Positions 7,930 to 15,052 of a stretch of 64,000 nucleotides of DNA are shown in pieces (position 1 is the first letter of the stretch; every line of letters starts with the position of its first letter). Both the position numbers and the translations under genes were made by a program. The notes under the pieces are model-generated. The model was not told where the DNA came from. It saw only the letters and a program-made list of their open reading frames with translations, and did no database searches. This DNA comes from Streptomyces sp. CBMA156 (lineage in GTDB: Bacteria > Actinomycetota > Actinomycetes > Streptomycetales > Streptomycetaceae), in assembly GCF_014596515.1 (NCBI RefSeq), contig NZ_MSJQ01000249.1, positions 25,377 through 89,376 of the forward strand. The letters are read 5' to 3'.

Positions 7930-8735
7930 AGTTGCTCCATTGTCTTCCGGATGAACTGTGCGGATTCCCGTGCGTTCAGGGCCTGTGCGCGGATCCTTGC
8001 GTGGCGTCGGCTGAGTTCACCCACGAGGCGCGGGTCGGAGTGGAGGGCGTTCGTTCCGTGTGTCTCAACATACGCGTACTGCTCGTTGTTGATCATCTCC
8101 AGGATGATGAGCGATCCGGAGAGTCCGGAGGGAGTGATCTGCCCGGCGGGGATGACGTGGATCCGCACGTTGTGTGAGTCTTCGAACTCCAGCAGCCGGC
8201 GGAGCTGCTCCTTCATGACGTCCTTGCCGACGATGGCAGTGTGGAAGGCGGCTTCGTAGATGGTGAAGCTGAACAGCGCCTCGGGCTCCGTGAGCCGCTC
8301 CTGCCGCTTGAGGCGGATCGCCAGGCGTTCTTCGGAGATGGCGTTGTTCACGGGTGGAATGGGCTGGCTGAGGAGTGCCCGGGCGTAGTTCTCGGTCTGC
8401 AACAAGCCCGGGATGTGAAGGGCCTCGTAGAAGTAGCAGGCGACTGCCTCCTTCTCGACTTCGAAGATGGTATCGCTGCTTGCCGGCCTGTTCTCCGGGG
8501 CGAGGTAGGGGTGCGCCCCCACCAGCAGGCCCTTGGCGTCGCACAGTTCGTCGGCCGCCTGAAGCAACTTGAGCGACGGCCTTCTCCTCCCCGCCTCCAT
8601 CGACCGCACGCTCTCGATGTCGTAGTGGGATTCCGCGGCCAACTGCTCCCGGGTCACGCCCGCGAGGGTGCGCCACCGCTTGAGCTGATCGCCGCAGTAC
8701 TTCCACGACATCGGGTTTTCCTTCGGCACGCTCAC
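7926..8735 (-). CDS. WhiJ-like XRE regulator with DUF5753 domain
   Basis: 269-aa protein. N-terminal XRE helix-turn-helix (about 12-70, GVTREQLAAESHYDIESVR), then DUF5753 to the C-terminus (AVACYFYEALHIPGLLQTE, later RIHVIPAGQITPSGLSGSL). GTG 8735 is favoured over the internal ATG (8711) because GGGAGGGG lies about nine bases upstream. This family binds DNA and antagonises its partner DUF397 protein in several Streptomyces developmental loci. It overlaps that partner (7729-7929) and diverges from the ATPase at 8898, forming the classic three-gene abaA/whiJ-type cluster. Confidence 0.9.
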   Translation of the reverse strand: MSVPKENPMSWKYCGDQLKRWRTLAGVTREQLAAESHYDIESVRSMEAGRRRPSLKLLQAADELCDAKGLLVGAHPYLAPENRPASSDTIFEVEKEAVACYFYEALHIPGLLQTENYARALLSQPIPPVNNAISEERLAIRLKRQERLTEPEALFSFTIYEAAFHTAIVGKDVMKEQLRRLLEFEDSHNVRIHVIPAGQITPSGLSGSLIILEMINNEQYAYVETHGTNALHSDPRLVGELSRRHARIRAQALNARESAQFIRKTMEQL

Positions 8736-8897
8736 GGTCCCGGGCCCCTCCCTGCCCTGGTCGCAGGGCGGTTCAAGCTCTCGCTGTACAAATGGCGTTA
8801 CTGCTGAGGCTATGCCCGGCTGCCGACCCTTGAAGGGTGAAAAGGCCGAACTCAGCCCTCACGAGTGAAGCCCCCGTACACCCCCCCAAGGACTCTG

Positions 8898-9332
8898 ATG
8901 CTCACTCAGCCCGTCGACCTCGTCGAGTGGATGTTCCCCCGCCTCCCCCGCAGCGCCGGCCGCGCCCGCGTCCGCTTCATCCGGCAGGTCTTCGAGTGGG
9001 AGGTGCCGATCGACTCCGCCGAGACCGGCCTGATCCTCCTCAGCGAACTCGTCACCAACGCCTGCCGTCACGCCCGCTCCCAGCGTGACCGGATGATCGG
9101 CGTGCGCGTCGTCCTCCCCACCGACTCCCTCCTCCGGATCGAGGTCTCCGACGGGAACACCGAGCTTCCGAAGATCCGCCACACCACCCCCGACGACGAG
9201 TCCGGCCGTGGCCTCGAACTCGTCGCCGCCCTCGCCACCTCCTGGGGCGCCCACCTCCGGGGCGAGGGCTACGCCGGCAAGACCGTCTGGTGTGAACTCG
9301 CCCTCCCCACCCCGGCCAACCCCCACGACTGA
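8898..9332 (+). CDS. RsbW-like ATP-binding protein of the WhiJ/AbaA-type cluster
   Basis: GHKL ATPase with N-box LLSELVTNACRHA, G1-like IEVSDGN and G2 SGRGLELVAALATSWG. It is about 144 aa from ATG 8898, which has AAGGA five bases upstream; GTG 8865 would add 11 Pro-rich residues. It is divergent from the WhiJ-like/DUF397 pair, the usual third member of that cluster, where it is thought to act as a kinase or anti-sigma-like partner. The shared 160-bp region between the two starts probably holds both promoters. It is followed by a 33-bp palindrome. Confidence 0.8.
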   Translation: MLTQPVDLVEWMFPRLPRSAGRARVRFIRQVFEWEVPIDSAETGLILLSELVTNACRHARSQRDRMIGVRVVLPTDSLLRIEVSDGNTELPKIRHTTPDDESGRGLELVAALATSWGAHLRGEGYAGKTVWCELALPTPANPHD

Positions 9333-9370
9333 CTTTGTTGCCCCACCCCACAGCGGCCGCCCCACCCCGC

Positions 9371-9403
9371 GCGCGAGAAGTCGACCCCGCCGACTTCTCG
9401 CGC
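9371..9403. repeat. 33-bp palindrome, copy 1
   Basis: Perfect 13-bp stem GCGCGAGAAGTCG / CGACTTCTCGCGC around the loop ACCCCGC, 38 bp after the ATPase stop. First of seven copies of the same 33-bp element in the window. It could terminate transcription on either strand, though there is no U-tract. Confidence 0.85.
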
Positions 9404-9447
9404 CACGTGGGTGCCGAAACCCTCGTCCCTCGCCTTCGGGCCCCGTC

Positions 9448-9460
9448 TCAGATAATCTGA
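9448..9460 (+). promoter_or_regulatory. Palindrome overlapping the -10 of the Phd-VapC operon
   Basis: TCAGATAATCTGA is a perfect palindrome around a central A. It contains GATAAT (9451-9456), a good -10 hexamer that would start RNA at about 9463, two bases before the antitoxin ATG at 9465. This implies a leaderless mRNA and an autoregulatory operator on top of the promoter. Position and symmetry are seen; function is inferred. Confidence 0.6.
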
Positions 9461-9464
9461 TTCC

Positions 9465-9716
9465 ATGAGGCTGATGACTGCAACAGAGGCTTCGAGAAGC
9501 TTCGCCGCCGTGCTGGACTCGGCGGAGCACGGCGAGACGATCGTCGTCACCCGAGGCGGTCGCCGCATTGCGGTGATCGGGCCGGCACCCTCGGGCAACG
9601 GAGCCGCGCTGAATGACGTTCTCCGGCGGTTCGGGCCGGATGAGGACTTTGCGGCGGACGTGGCATCCGCTCGCTCCCTGCTCGACGACAAGGTGACCGA
9701 GTGGCCCGCCGACTGA
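9465..9716 (+). CDS. vapB: Phd/YefM-family antitoxin
   Basis: 83-aa protein starting MRLMTATEASRSFAAVLD and containing GETIVVTRGGRRIAVI, the Phd/YefM N-terminal DNA-binding and dimerisation fold. The acidic C-terminus (DEDFAADVASARSLLDD) is the toxin-neutralising region. It overlaps the VapC start by 16 bp, so the two are translated as a coupled pair. The ATG is probably leaderless (see the promoter at 9448-9460). Likely function: block the PIN ribonuclease and, as a complex, repress the operon. Confidence 0.9.
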   Translation: MRLMTATEASRSFAAVLDSAEHGETIVVTRGGRRIAVIGPAPSGNGAALNDVLRRFGPDEDFAADVASARSLLDDKVTEWPAD

Positions 9717-10108
9717 TTCTCGACACGGGTGTTCTGATTCAGGCAGAACGGAACGGAACCGGTGAACTGTTCCACCCCGGTGACGACGTGGCCATCTCTG
9801 CGATCACCGCAGCCGAACTGCACCTCGGAGTGGAGCTGGCCGACGATACTCGTCGGCCTCGACGGCAGAGCTTCGTGGACGCGGTCCTCGCGGTGGTCCC
9901 GGTGGAGGACTACACACCGGAAACGGCCCGGATCCACGCGAGGCTGATGGCGCACGTCCGCAGGCAGGGCAAACCGCGGGGCGCCCATGATCTGATCATC
10001 GCAGCGACCGCGGTGGCCACCGCCCGGGTGCTGGTCACCACGGACGCTTCCGCCGGATTCGCGGACCTGCCCGGCGTCCAAGCGATTACGCTCGGTCTCT
10101 TCAGCTGA
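9701..10108 (+). CDS. vapC: VapC-type PIN-domain toxin
   Basis: 135-aa PIN-domain ribonuclease. The acidic metal-binding residues are all present: Asp in LILDTGVLI, Glu in ITAAELHLG, Asp in GAHDLIIAATA and Asp in VTTDASAGF. It starts at GTG 9701 inside the antitoxin gene. PIN toxins of this type cleave tRNA or rRNA to arrest growth until neutralised. It is followed 6 bp later by palindrome copy 2, which probably ends the transcript. It looks fully intact. Confidence 0.92.
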   Translation: MARRLILDTGVLIQAERNGTGELFHPGDDVAISAITAAELHLGVELADDTRRPRRQSFVDAVLAVVPVEDYTPETARIHARLMAHVRRQGKPRGAHDLIIAATAVATARVLVTTDASAGFADLPGVQAITLGLFS

Positions 10109-10113
10109 GGGCC

Positions 10114-10146
10114 GCGCGAGAAGTCGACCCCGCCGACTTCTCGCGC
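10114..10146. repeat. 33-bp palindrome, copy 2
   Basis: Identical to copy 1 over the 33 bases, placed 6 bp after the VapC stop and before the convergent MepB gene; bidirectional terminator position. Confidence 0.85.
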
Positions 10147-10196
10147 AGGGCCCCGCCGGGTGGGGCGGTCACGCGGGCATGACGGTGGACCCGAAC

Positions 10197-10721
10197 CTAC
10201 GGGTGGTAGAGGGCCCGGGCCCGCGCCAGGTCGACCGGCCCGCCCTCTCCGAGGCGCAGGAAGTACTCCACCTGCCACGCCTGGGTGCCGTGGGCCTGGC
10301 GACTGGTGGTGGTCACCCAGGGCGGGTAGACGCGGAACGCCCGCTTCCCGCCGGTGCGGTTCCGGGACACGATGCCGCGCTCGCACAGCACCTCCCGCGG
10401 GAACACGAACTGGCCGACGCGGTCGCCGTCGCGACTGCTGACGACGAAGAGGTCGACCCCGTCGCTCGTGTCGAAGGGCCGGATCGGTCCTTCGTCGGAC
10501 CGCAGCCAGAAGGTGACGAACTGGCCGGCCTTCGTCGGAGTCGTCTTGGCCACGCGGAACCGCACCGAGAGCCGGTCGAGCGTGAACCCGTGAGCCACGT
10601 ACTCGGCACTCTCCGGTTCGGGCACGGGCTGTGAGCAGCTGAAGCCGCTCGGGTCGTACACCGAGGCCTTCGCCGCCAGCAGGTCGCCGTGAAGCCCCGC
10701 CCACGGCCGATTCGTCGACAT
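10197..10721 (-). CDS. MepB-family protein
   Basis: 174-aa protein with the MepB pattern: SVRFRVAKTTPTKAGQFVTF, then a Ser/Arg/Asp segment DLFVVSSRDGDRVGQFVFP and a C-terminal RAFRVYPPWV. MepB proteins are encoded beside MepA multidrug exporters in staphylococci, but their biochemical role is not established; here there is no MepA neighbour. ATG 10721 (MSTNRPW) is chosen because it matches the start of recognisable protein; upstream frame text is Arg-rich and unlikely. It is flanked by palindrome copies on both sides. Confidence 0.8.
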   Translation of the reverse strand: MSTNRPWAGLHGDLLAAKASVYDPSGFSCSQPVPEPESAEYVAHGFTLDRLSVRFRVAKTTPTKAGQFVTFWLRSDEGPIRPFDTSDGVDLFVVSSRDGDRVGQFVFPREVLCERGIVSRNRTGGKRAFRVYPPWVTTTSRQAHGTQAWQVEYFLRLGEGGPVDLARARALYHP

Positions 10722-10765
10722 CCCCGCATCCTGCCACCACCGAATCGCCCGGCTCACCCGCGACC

Positions 10766-10800
10766 TGCGCGAGAAGTCGACCCCGCCGACTTCTCGCGCA
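10766..10800. repeat. 33-bp palindrome, copy 3 (between divergent genes)
   Basis: The same 33 bases as copies 1-2 (10767-10799), with one extra T-A pair extending the stem. It sits upstream of both the MepB gene (minus) and the small peptide gene (plus), where a terminator for either would be out of place. Confidence 0.85.
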
Positions 10801-10829
10801 TGCGCCCCCGGTCCGCTTCCGCACGCCGG

Positions 10830-10858
10830 TCGACCCGGATGCGGCGCGGCGCCAGGAT
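10830..10858 (+). promoter_or_regulatory. Candidate promoter of the peptide/methyltransferase operon
   Basis: TCGACC (10830-10835) and CAGGAT (10853-10858) are 17 bp apart, resembling a weak housekeeping promoter. RNA would start near 10865, about 34 bases before the peptide ATG. This is assigned by eye only. Confidence 0.3.
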
Positions 10859-10898
10859 GGCAACCGGTTGTGTCCGTCTCATCATCAGGAGGGGCAGC

Positions 10899-11012
10899 AT
10901 GGGAGAACACTCGAAGCCGCCGCAGGACCCGAGCCAGGGGACTCCCCCGCCGAACAACGCCGATGGGAAGGTCACCCCGCCGCCGCCGAGCAACGGCAAG
11001 CACAAGAAGTGA
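10899..11012 (+). CDS. 37-residue Pro/Lys-rich peptide, candidate RiPP precursor
   Basis: Very short but well-supported gene: AGGAGGGG ends four bases before ATG 10899, and the stop TGATG overlaps the start of the methyltransferase at 11012. The peptide has no signal sequence and is rich in Pro, Lys and Gly. Its two notable sites are NNADGK and PSNGK, that is Asp22-Gly23 and Asn32-Gly33, the classic sequences that form succinimide/isoaspartate. It carries five Lys and ends HKK. With a PIMT-type methyltransferase directly coupled, the simplest reading is a substrate peptide modified to an aspartimide, as in imiditides. No protease or exporter is adjacent. Substrate status is inference. Confidence 0.7.
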   Translation: MGEHSKPPQDPSQGTPPPNNADGKVTPPPPSNGKHKK

Positions 11013-12178
11013 TGCCGAGCGACGACGGGAGCCTGACCGGGTACCGGGCAGGCCTGCACGTGGAGATGGAGCAGCGCGGGGCGTGGCCGGAGGACTCGCC
11101 GTGGCTGCGCGAGGCCTTCGCCGCGCTGCCACGAGACCGGTTCGCGCCGGACCGGTTGTGGCGGTGGGACGGTTGGGCCTACGTGCCGGTCGACCGGGAG
11201 GACGACCCGGGCGGGTGGGCCGCCGAGCTGTACGCCGGCGTCGACGCGCCGGCCGTCACCCAGCTCACCGGCGGCCTCCCGTCGTCGTCGCTGTCCGCGC
11301 CCTCCGTGGTGTCGGACATGCTGGACAGCCTCAGGGTGGAGCCGGGGCACCGGGTGTGGGACGTCGGCACCGGCCAGGGCTGGTCGGCGGCGCTGGCCGC
11401 CTGGCGGGCCGGGCCCGGCCTGGTGGTCACCACCGAGGTGGACGAGCGCCTGGCCGCGTTCGCCCGGGCCAGGCTCGCGGACGCCGGACTCGACGTCGAG
11501 GCAGCGGCAGGCGACGGCACCGGCGGCGGGTTGCCCGGTGGCGGCAGGGTCGACCGGCTCCACGCCACCTACGCCGTCGAGATCGTCCCGTGGTCCTGGG
11601 TGGAGGCGGTGCGCCCGGGCGGACGGATCGTCTACCCCTGGGGACGACTCGGATACGTCGCCCTCACCGTCGCCGACGACGGCGCCGCGCACGGCTGGGT
11701 CCACGGCCTGGCCCAGTTCATGGGCGACCGGCACGGTCCGGCCCAGCCGAGCAGTGGGCCCGCCGCGTACGCGCGGGTGCGTGGCGGCGCCGAACCCGAG
11801 GCCTGCCGGCCGCTGGACCGCGACCCGGCGGGCCTGGAGGACTGGCACCTCAGGTTCGCGCTGCGCGTCGCCGTCCCGGACGCCGTGCTGTTCACCGACC
11901 GGAGCGGGGGCGGGCCGACCACCGTGGTCCACGACGGAGACCGTTCGTGGGCCGAGATCCGTCAGGACGGGGGTGGCGGGCCCTCGTTGTCGCAGGGCGG
12001 TCCGCGCCGCATCGGCGACGAACTGGTGGCCGCCTGGTCCCAGTGGGAGGAGCTCGGCCGCCCCGAACTCTACGACTACGGCGTCACCGTCACCGCCGAC
12101 TCCCAGTGGGCGTGGCAGGGCGACCAGGACACCGGCCCGCGCTGGCCGATCGGAGGTCTGGACCCGGGCGCGCGGTGA
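11012..12178 (+). CDS. PIMT-like (protein L-isoaspartyl) RiPP methyltransferase
   Basis: 388-aa SAM-dependent enzyme of the type found in graspetide, lanthipeptide and imiditide clusters rather than housekeeping Pcm (about 210 aa). It has an N-terminal LREAFAALPRDRFAPD helix (about 32-47), TQLTGGLPSSSLSAPS (83-98), motif I VWDVGTGQG (115-123), and an extra C-terminal domain with ELYDYGVTVTADSQWAW. I see no lysine in the whole protein and many Asp/Glu, so it is acidic opposite a Lys-rich peptide. The ATG overlaps the peptide stop (TGATG), so they are coupled. Predicted reaction: methyl ester on a peptide Asp, then aspartimide. No ATP-grasp or LanM gene is nearby. Confidence 0.8.
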   Translation: MPSDDGSLTGYRAGLHVEMEQRGAWPEDSPWLREAFAALPRDRFAPDRLWRWDGWAYVPVDREDDPGGWAAELYAGVDAPAVTQLTGGLPSSSLSAPSVVSDMLDSLRVEPGHRVWDVGTGQGWSAALAAWRAGPGLVVTTEVDERLAAFARARLADAGLDVEAAAGDGTGGGLPGGGRVDRLHATYAVEIVPWSWVEAVRPGGRIVYPWGRLGYVALTVADDGAAHGWVHGLAQFMGDRHGPAQPSSGPAAYARVRGGAEPEACRPLDRDPAGLEDWHLRFALRVAVPDAVLFTDRSGGGPTTVVHDGDRSWAEIRQDGGGGPSLSQGGPRRIGDELVAAWSQWEELGRPELYDYGVTVTADSQWAWQGDQDTGPRWPIGGLDPGAR

Positions 12179-12430
12179 CTGTTCCCGGCTCCTCCGGCTC
12201 CTCCGGCTGAACGGTGTGGACGGCCGCGCCATCGCCGAACCGGCGAAGGCGCGGCCTCGCGGGCGCCATGAGTGGCCGGTCCCGCCTCGGCCCTGTCCGC
12301 AAGACCGACTGACGCCGCGCGAGAAGTCGGCCCGGCCGACTTCCCGCACTGGCGGTCGGCTGGGCGTCGGGGCGGAGCAACCGGCTGAGTCAGGGGGTGA
12401 GTACGAGGCCGACCCCTCCGCCGGCCCGGG
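12179..12430. other. Convergent intergenic stretch
   Basis: Between the convergent methyltransferase and protease genes. It begins with a short CTCCTCCGG tandem and carries palindrome copy 4 (12317-12349). No coding sequence is apparent. Confidence 0.5.
12317..12349. repeat. 33-bp palindrome, copy 4 (diverged)
   Basis: GCGCGAGAAGTCGG / CCGACTTCCCGCAC version of the element, with two mismatches in the stem and loop CCCGG. It lies between convergent stops, consistent with bidirectional termination. Confidence 0.75.
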
Positions 12431-13681
12431 TCAGGAGAGTGAGAAGCCCAGCTTGTTCACCACCGGCGTCATCGGCACGTACATCACCTGCGAGTAGCAG
12501 GTCGTCGTGTGCGCCGTGGAGCCGGCCGGGCAGCCGACCTCGGACCGGGCGGCCACGATCACGCCGCGGGCCTCCATGTCGCCGTTGGCGCCGGACGGGT
12601 TCGCCACGGCCGGGCCGCCGCTGTCCCCCTTCGCGGCGATCGCCCGCCGGTCGCCGCCCTTCGACTCCACGACGTCCACCGGCTTGATCTTCGTGCCCGC
12701 GTCGTTCGTCGTCTCCACGTCGACCCTCTTGATCTGCACGTCGCACTTCCACCCCGACTGGGCGCCGCTGAGGCAGACGAGGTCCCCGACGTTGTTCCGC
12801 CCGATCCCGTAGGTGTGCCGGGACGAGCCGCCTTTGTCCGACCAGGGGCCGTCGTAGAACCGGCCGCCGCCGTTGCCGTTGACCGCGATCGTGCCGACGT
12901 CCAGGCCGTCGCCGGTCGCGGACAGGTCGCCGATGTAGCTGCCGGTGCCGTTGTAGTACCGGCCGCCGCCGCAGTGCGCGGCGGTCAGCACCACCTTCGC
13001 GCCGCCCTTCCAGCCGCTGAACGCCGTCGAGCAGAACGACGCCTTCGCGGTGTTCACCTCGGCGCCCGCGTAGTACGGCGCGCCGTCGGAGTGCCGGCTG
13101 CCGGACAGCGCCACCGGCGTTCCCTCGACGCCGGCCGTCACCGGCATCCCGGCGATCTCGGCGGCCCGCGAGGAGTACGCCTGCTGGGTCGTGTCGCCGC
13201 CGGTCAGCCGCGCCGCCTTCGCCTGCGCGTACGTGATCGTGATGGCGGCGCCGTCCTCCTGCGGGCCGATCGACGTCCACGCGTCGCGGGTGACGGCGGC
13301 GGTGAACCGGTCGATCGCGGCGCGCATCTCCGCGCGGGAGTGCGGGCTCCGGTGGACGTCGACGGTGTAGCCGGGGCCGGCGTTCGCGTCGAGCAGGGCC
13401 CTGACCCTGGCCGGGGCCTCGCCCTTCCAGTAGATGTCGGCGTGCTGGTTCGACGCGTCGATCACGGTCCCGGCGTAGCCGGCCGCCGCCGGATCCCCGG
13501 ACTCCACCCAGTCCTGCACCGGGTCCGTCATGTGGTGGAGCAGCTGCTGGGCCTGCGGGTCACGGAGCACCGGCAGGCTGACGGACGGGATCGGCCCGTC
13601 GCGCACGACGTCGGCGGCGACCAGGGCGGAGGCGACCACGGTGGTCAGCGCCAGGGGCAGCACGAGGCGGGAGCGGCGCAT
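12431..13681 (-). CDS. Secreted trypsin-like serine protease (S1 family)
   Basis: 416-aa exported chymotrypsin-fold protease. ATG 13681 has AAAGGA eight bases upstream. A hydrophobic signal (LVLPLALTTVVASALVAADV) is followed by a pro-region of about 130 residues and the catalytic domain. This holds the His in VVLTAAHCGG, the Asp in GDGLDVGTIAV, and the Ser in AAKGDSGGPAV. Several Cys (including TAAHC and DLVCLSG) could form disulfides. The long pro-segment resembles alpha-lytic/streptogrisin-type chaperone prosequences in position, but I cannot confirm homology. Expected role: extracellular proteolysis. It is convergent with the methyltransferase. Confidence 0.85.
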   Translation of the reverse strand: MRRSRLVLPLALTTVVASALVAADVVRDGPIPSVSLPVLRDPQAQQLLHHMTDPVQDWVESGDPAAAGYAGTVIDASNQHADIYWKGEAPARVRALLDANAGPGYTVDVHRSPHSRAEMRAAIDRFTAAVTRDAWTSIGPQEDGAAITITYAQAKAARLTGGDTTQQAYSSRAAEIAGMPVTAGVEGTPVALSGSRHSDGAPYYAGAEVNTAKASFCSTAFSGWKGGAKVVLTAAHCGGGRYYNGTGSYIGDLSATGDGLDVGTIAVNGNGGGRFYDGPWSDKGGSSRHTYGIGRNNVGDLVCLSGAQSGWKCDVQIKRVDVETTNDAGTKIKPVDVVESKGGDRRAIAAKGDSGGPAVANPSGANGDMEARGVIVAARSEVGCPAGSTAHTTTCYSQVMYVPMTPVVNKLGFSLS

Positions 13682-13873
13682 GAGCGGGTCCTTTCGGTGA
13701 GCCGATGGGCCGACACTCAGCGTAGGGACCAATGGACGATCCGCTACGACCGGAAGCCGCTCACCGGGCCACCAGTCGGTGTGCGCGCGAGACAACGCGC
13801 CCCCGGCAGGGACTGGACAACGCCCCGGAGGCCGATGGGGCGCCTGTGCCCCGACTGCCGCTCCGGGGCGGCC

Positions 13874-13906
13874 GCGTGAGAAGTCGGACCGGCCGACTTC
13901 TCACGC
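13874..13906. repeat. 33-bp palindrome, copy 5 (between divergent genes)
   Basis: GCGTGAGAAGTCGG / CCGACTTCTCACGC, a perfect 14-bp stem. Relative to copy 1 one stem base pair has changed on both sides (C-G to T-A), a compensatory change that keeps the fold. It lies between the protease (minus) and the leader peptide (plus) starts. Confidence 0.85.
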
Positions 13907-13917
13907 CGGCCGATCGG

Positions 13918-13923
13918 TACCAT
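13918..13923 (+). promoter_or_regulatory. -10 element TACCAT of the EamA leader transcript
   Basis: TACCAT ends seven bases before the GTG at 13930, so the first transcribed base would be the G of that start codon. This supports a leaderless short leader ORF. No good -35 is evident; palindrome copy 5 occupies that position. Confidence 0.5.
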
Positions 13924-13929
13924 CGAGCC

Positions 13930-13974
13930 GTGAACCTGTACTGGCACGTCGTGCTGCCACCGCTCAGCGCCTGA
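13930..13974 (+). CDS. 14-residue leaderless leader peptide upstream of the EamA transporter
   Basis: GTG-initiated ORF encoding MNLYWHVVLPPLSA, then TGA. There is no ribosome site, but a -10 hexamer lies at exactly leaderless distance. Tyr-Trp-His in positions 4-6 and a Pro-Pro pair at 10-11 are plausible ribosome-stall points. The stop codon runs into one arm of an RNA stem (13974-13980). The layout fits ribosome-mediated attenuation of the transporter starting at 14106. The signal sensed (aminoacyl-tRNA shortage or an antibiotic) is unknown. Confidence 0.5.
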   Translation: MNLYWHVVLPPLSA

Positions 13975-14034
13975 TCGGGCGCGCGCTCCGGTGGCTTGAT
14001 CCCCTGCGACCCCGGCTCGGCCCGATGAGGGCCG
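13974..14034 (+). promoter_or_regulatory. Candidate attenuator with mutually exclusive stems
   Basis: ATCGGGC (13974-13980) can pair with GCCCGAT (14020-14026). The same downstream bases also belong to a local stem CGGCCC/GGGCCG (14018-14023 with 14029-14034). The two folds compete, as expected for an attenuator downstream of a short leader ORF. Structures were found by eye; energies were not computed. Confidence 0.4.
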
Positions 14035-14105
14035 CCGCGGGCTGATGGCGTGCGCCCGTTCTCGAAACCCCCTCTGACGGTCTTCGACGACGGAAGTTCA
14101 CGACT

Positions 14106-15041
14106 GTGCCGAATCGTTTGTCCTCGCCTGCCCGCTCCCTGTCCGCGACTCCCCGGCGGGCCCGTCCGCGCGGCGGCGCGGTGCCGATCCTGATCGCCGC
14201 CGTGCTCTGGGGCACCACCGGGACGGCCAGTTCACTGGCGCCCGGGGGCGCCCCGGCGGCCGGGATCGGGGCCGCCGGGCTGGTGCTCGGCGGGCTGCTG
14301 CTGTTCCTCACCGACCGGGCGGCCCTGGCGCTGCCCCGCAGCTGCGCGTCGCGCGAGCGGTGGCAGCTCGCGGCCGGCGCGGTCGCGGTGGCCGGGTACC
14401 CGCTGACGTTCTACCCGGCGGTGAGCCGGACCGGGGTGGCGGTGGCCACCGTGATCGCGCTCGGCAGCGCGCCGGTGTTCACCGGGCTGCTCGGGTGGCT
14501 CGCCCGCCAGGGGCGGCCCGGCGGGCGGTGGGCCGGGGCCACGGCGCTCGCCGTGCTCGGCTGCGTGCTCTTGGTGCTGGGCCCCGAACTCGCCGGTGGC
14601 GGTGGGGCGGTGGACCCGCTGGGCGTGCTGCTGGCGGCACTCTCCGGGCTCTCGTACGCCGTGTACTCGCTGATCGGCGGACGGCTGATCTCGCACGGGC
14701 ACCCCTCGGGCGGGGTGATGGGGGCGATGTTCGGCGGCGGTGCGCTGATCGTCCTGCCGGTGCTGCTCGCCGGTGACCTCGGGTGGCTGGCCACGGCGCG
14801 CGGGGCGGGAGTAGTCCTGCACCTCGCGGTGGTCACCACCTTCCTCGCGTACTGGCTGTTCGGCCGCGGCCTGCGGCACACCACCGCCCAGACGGCCACC
14901 ACGCTGACCCTCGCCGAGCCCGCCGTCGCGGCGGTCCTCGGCGTGGCCGCCCTCGGCGAGCGCCTGCCCGCCGTCTCCTGGTGCGGACTCGCCGTCCTGG
15001 CCGGGGGATTGGCCTTCCTCGCCCTCCCCGGAAAGCGGTAG
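14106..15041 (+). CDS. EamA/DMT-family membrane transporter
   Basis: 311-aa integral membrane protein with about ten hydrophobic helices in two EamA repeats, opening ILIAAVLWGTTGTASSLAPG and in the second half GLSYAVYSLIGGRL. Drug/metabolite-superfamily exporters of this type move amino acids or small metabolites; substrate unknown. It starts at GTG 14106, with GGAAG about nine bases upstream. It is preceded by a probable leaderless attenuation leader and followed 12 bp later by palindrome copy 6. Confidence 0.85.
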   Translation: MPNRLSSPARSLSATPRRARPRGGAVPILIAAVLWGTTGTASSLAPGGAPAAGIGAAGLVLGGLLLFLTDRAALALPRSCASRERWQLAAGAVAVAGYPLTFYPAVSRTGVAVATVIALGSAPVFTGLLGWLARQGRPGGRWAGATALAVLGCVLLVLGPELAGGGGAVDPLGVLLAALSGLSYAVYSLIGGRLISHGHPSGGVMGAMFGGGALIVLPVLLAGDLGWLATARGAGVVLHLAVVTTFLAYWLFGRGLRHTTAQTATTLTLAEPAVAAVLGVAALGERLPAVSWCGLAVLAGGLAFLALPGKR

Positions 15042-15052
15042 TCGCATAGCCT

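Noticed and set aside
10111..10800. CRISPR array interpretation of the repeated 33-bp elements
   Set aside because: Spacing between copies is hundreds to thousands of bases with genes in between, the repeats are full palindromes, and there are no cas genes.
10197..11132. 311-residue form of the MepB-like protein
   Set aside because: The upstream 140 codons are the antisense of the peptide/methyltransferase start; recognisable MepB sequence begins at ATG 10721.
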